From: Parvicella sp041583015
GTDB lineage: Bacteria > Bacteroidota > Bacteroidia > Flavobacteriales_D > Parvicellaceae
DNA length: 64,000 nucleotides
Direction of reading: 5' to 3'
Assembly (NCBI GenBank): GCA_041583015.1
Contig: JBFHGR010000001.1
Location: forward strand, 1-64,000
Shown here: positions 62,431 to 64,000 of the stretch, piece after piece
How positions within the stretch are numbered: the stretch's first letter is position 1
Layout: the number at the start of each line of letters is the position of its first letter
Program-made: the position numbers and the translations under genes
Notes under the pieces: generated by a model
Database searches by the model: none
The model's input: only the letters and a program-made list of their open reading frames with translations
Told to the model about the DNA's origin: nothing

Positions 62431-62975
62431 TAAAATTTTGACTTAAATTCATTAAAGGCAACTCCATTTTTATCCTTTTCAGATATTATGGGGTCTTTTA
62501 CATTCCACTCTATAGCTAAATCGCTATCATTCCATAGAATACAACCTTCTACTTCAGGATGATAATACTCTGTACACTTATAGGAGAATACTGTATTCGC
62601 TTCCAAACTTAAAAAGCCATGGGCCATCCCTTGGGGAATCCAAAGCATTTTATGCTCAATCGCATCTAATTCTATAGAGAAATGGTCTCCATAAGTAGCA
62701 GAATCTTTTCTGATATCAACAACGACATCCAACACACTTCCACTAATTACTCTTACCAATTTTCCTTGTGCAAATGGAGGGTTTTGAAAATGCAAACCTC
62801 TTAACACACCTGCTTCTGATTTACTTTGATTGTCTTGAACAAACGATACATTCAAACCTGAAAGATCAATAAATTTCTGCAAATTAAAAGATTCAAAAAA
62901 ATAACCTCTTTCATCCCCAAAAACTTTTGGTTCAAAAACCAAGAGGCCTTCTATATTTGTCTTTTCAATTTTCAT
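62430..62975 (-). CDS. rfbC: dTDP-4-dehydrorhamnose 3,5-epimerase
   Basis: A 181-residue cupin-fold epimerase: EPKVFGDERGYFFESFN, FVQDNQSKSEAGVLRGLHFQ, AQGKLVRVISGSVLDVVVDIR, WIPQGMAHGFLSLE and YKCTEYYHPEVEGCILWNDSD. Reaction: converts dTDP-4-keto-6-deoxyglucose to the L-rhamnose form precursor. Other rml genes are not in the window. Start at ATG 62975; the frame opens at a TTG 62987 that lies in a -7 box (62985-62992). Confidence 0.96.
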   Translation of the reverse strand: MKIEKTNIEGLLVFEPKVFGDERGYFFESFNLQKFIDLSGLNVSFVQDNQSKSEAGVLRGLHFQNPPFAQGKLVRVISGSVLDVVVDIRKDSATYGDHFSIELDAIEHKMLWIPQGMAHGFLSLEANTVFSYKCTEYYHPEVEGCILWNDSDLAIEWNVKDPIISEKDKNGVAFNEFKSKF

Positions 62976-62984
62976 TTGAGTCGA

Positions 62985-62992
62985 CAAATTTA
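62985..62992 (-). promoter_or_regulatory. -7-like box before rfbC
   Basis: TAAATTTG on the minus strand, 9 bases before ATG 62975. May give an internal transcript start in addition to read-through from the kinase gene; weak since the box is AT-rich. Confidence 0.35.
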
Positions 62993-62998
62993 TAAAAC

Positions 62999-64000
62999 TT
63001 ATTTGTTCTTTTTGAAAAACTTTTTAAAACTACCCAATTTAGACGTATCTTCCTCCTCCGTATAGTAACCGCCATACGAACCTCCACCATAGCCATAACC
63101 GTAACCATAGCCGTAGCCATAACCATAATAACTACCGAAACCTTTTCGTTGAGTATCAACTCCATTTAGAATAACAGATAATTTTGAAATTCCATTTTCA
63201 TTTATTAATCTATCCACATTCTGGACAAAGTTTTTTCGAGAATATTCCGATCTAAAAATATAAACTGGATAGTCTACTTTTTTGATTATGGGTATTCCAT
63301 CAGTGACTAGACCTACAGGGGGGTTATCAATAATCACCATATCGTAGGTCTTTTTTAATTCATCTATTATCTCAAAAATCTTTCCATTTAATATTAATTC
63401 TGAAGGATTCGGGGGGATAGGACCAGCAGTAATGAAATCCAAGTTTTCAAGTGAACTTTGTCTTATACAAGACTTTATATCATCCTTTTCAATTAATAAA
63501 GTTGACATTCCACTTACATTCTCCACTCCAAAACCTAAATGAATTTTAGGCTTTCTCATATCCAAATCAAGGACTATTACCTTCTTACCTGAATATGCAA
63601 TAATTCCTGCTAAATTTAACGCCACGAAAGTCTTGCCTTCCCCCGAGATGGTACTTGTAATACCAAGAGTCTTGGGACCATCAAAATTTGACAAAAATTG
63701 CAAATTTGTTCTCACACTTCTAAATGCTTCCGATATCAAGGATTTGGGACTTTTATCTATTATAAGTTGAGATACAGGAATCTTACTTTTATAATTTGGA
63801 ATTATGCCTAAAATACCTATTGAAGCATGAGACATTTTTGTAATCTCGTTGAGCGTAGTTATTTTATCGTGAAGAATGTATTTAATCAAAACAATCACTA
63901 TAAAAATGAATAGCACTAATACGCTAACCACAATATAAATCAATTTAGTTCTTGGAGAAACAGGCACATTACTAACTTCGGCAAAATTCAACACTTCATT
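62999..64000 (-). CDS. Polysaccharide biosynthesis tyrosine kinase (Wzc-like), C-terminal part
   Basis: The frame is open to the window edge, so only the C-terminal 333 codons are present. They show a membrane helix (about IYIVVSVLVLFIFIVIVLI), then the BY-kinase domain with Walker A GEGKTFVALNLAG, Walker A' VIVLDLDMRKPK and Walker B MVIIDNPP. The tail is rich in Tyr and Gly (alternating GY pairs) before a basic end, as in autophosphorylated Wzc tails. Role: controls exopolysaccharide chain length and export with a phosphatase. Together with rfbC and the WecA-like gene it marks an exopolysaccharide cluster. Confidence 0.93.
   Translation of the reverse strand, partial: NEVLNFAEVSNVPVSPRTKLIYIVVSVLVLFIFIVIVLIKYILHDKITTLNEITKMSHASIGILGIIPNYKSKIPVSQLIIDKSPKSLISEAFRSVRTNLQFLSNFDGPKTLGITSTISGEGKTFVALNLAGIIAYSGKKVIVLDLDMRKPKIHLGFGVENVSGMSTLLIEKDDIKSCIRQSSLENLDFITAGPIPPNPSELILNGKIFEIIDELKKTYDMVIIDNPPVGLVTDGIPIIKKVDYPVYIFRSEYSRKNFVQNVDRLINENGISKLSVILNGVDTQRKGFGSYYGYGYGYGYGYGYGGGSYGGYYTEEEDTSKLGSFKKFFKKNK
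63088..63130 (-). repeat. Short imperfect tandem repeat coding for Gly-Tyr pairs
   Basis: A 6-base unit, variants of GGT TAT / GGC TAC on the coding strand, repeats about seven times and encodes the GYGYGYGYGY part of the kinase tail. Synonymous codons alternate, so the DNA is not a perfect repeat. Change in copy number would change the number of phosphorylatable Tyr residues. Confidence 0.85.

Noticed and set aside
1..64000. CRISPR arrays, tRNA or rRNA genes, insertion sequences, prophage or integrase genes
   Set aside because: Looked for direct repeats with spacers, cloverleaf-like CCA ends and transposase motifs; none seen by eye. A tRNA or CRISPR search program would be decisive.

Overview
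The window looks like chromosomal DNA from a member of the Bacteroidota, most likely a marine or aquatic Flavobacteriales. It is AT-rich. Many genes are preceded by a Bacteroidota-type -7 box (TAnnTTTG) rather than sigma-70 boxes. Several secreted proteins carry type IX secretion (T9SS) C-terminal sorting domains, and there is a PorP/SprF-like protein, a SusC-like TonB-dependent receptor and a fused ccoNO oxidase gene. I saw no rRNA, tRNA, CRISPR array, insertion sequence or prophage. Nearly all of the window is tightly packed protein-coding sequence.

Layout. 1-6560 (+): the cbb3 cytochrome oxidase operon: the end of a copper P-type ATPase (ccoI), ccoS, fused ccoNO, ccoQ, ccoP, ccoG, ccoH and a TauE/SafE-like membrane protein. 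6567-10841 (-), convergent with it: two diheme peroxidases of the MauG/MbnH type, an MbnP-type lipoprotein, an outer-membrane barrel with an N-terminal CxxC, and a small Cys-rich membrane protein. I read this as a copper-handling module beside a copper enzyme. 10943-17876: an outer-membrane barrel, MscS channel, hydrolase, panB, an RluA-type pseudouridine synthase, a PhoB-like regulator, a CBS protein, pdxJ and a small gene broken by one in-frame stop. 17989-24436 (-): a large T9SS type B adhesin, rocD, an M23/LysM peptidase and a small membrane protein. 24499-29766: SCO1, alkaline phosphatase, a secreted PHP-domain hydrolase and a 2OG-Fe(II) oxygenase. 29840-34363: an unknown protein, an ABC exporter pair and paaZ. 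34583-40974: an orphan PorP/SprF-like protein, a phosphoesterase, and lipoproteins and secreted proteins of unknown role. 41081-46808: thiolase, a CHAP-like protein, Nfu, gamma carbonic anhydrase, an OmpA-like protein, ndk and an esterase. 46810-54477: two secreted endonuclease/exonuclease/phosphatase proteins divergent from a TonB receptor, a DUF5689 protein and an OB-fold T9SS protein, probably an extracellular nucleic-acid or phosphorus scavenging locus. 54561-60339: DUF4919, a TSP3/EF-hand barrel, a LOG-family protein and uvrA. 60332-64000 (-): lytic transglycosylase, a WecA/MraY-like transferase, rfbC and the C-terminal half of a Wzc-like tyrosine kinase, the edge of an exopolysaccharide cluster.

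The most interesting points are: (i) the MbnP/MbnH-like module beside the cbb3 operon, in which one peroxidase has lost the expected inter-heme Trp; (ii) promoters whose -7 box lies only 4 to 9 bases before the start codon, implying leaderless or near-leaderless mRNAs; (iii) a palindromic pair of face-to-face -7 boxes; (iv) a small gene with a single in-frame stop; and (v) the nuclease/TonB/DUF5689 locus, in which two neighbouring proteins appear to carry the same two domains in opposite order. All family calls are from motifs read by eye; no database search was run.
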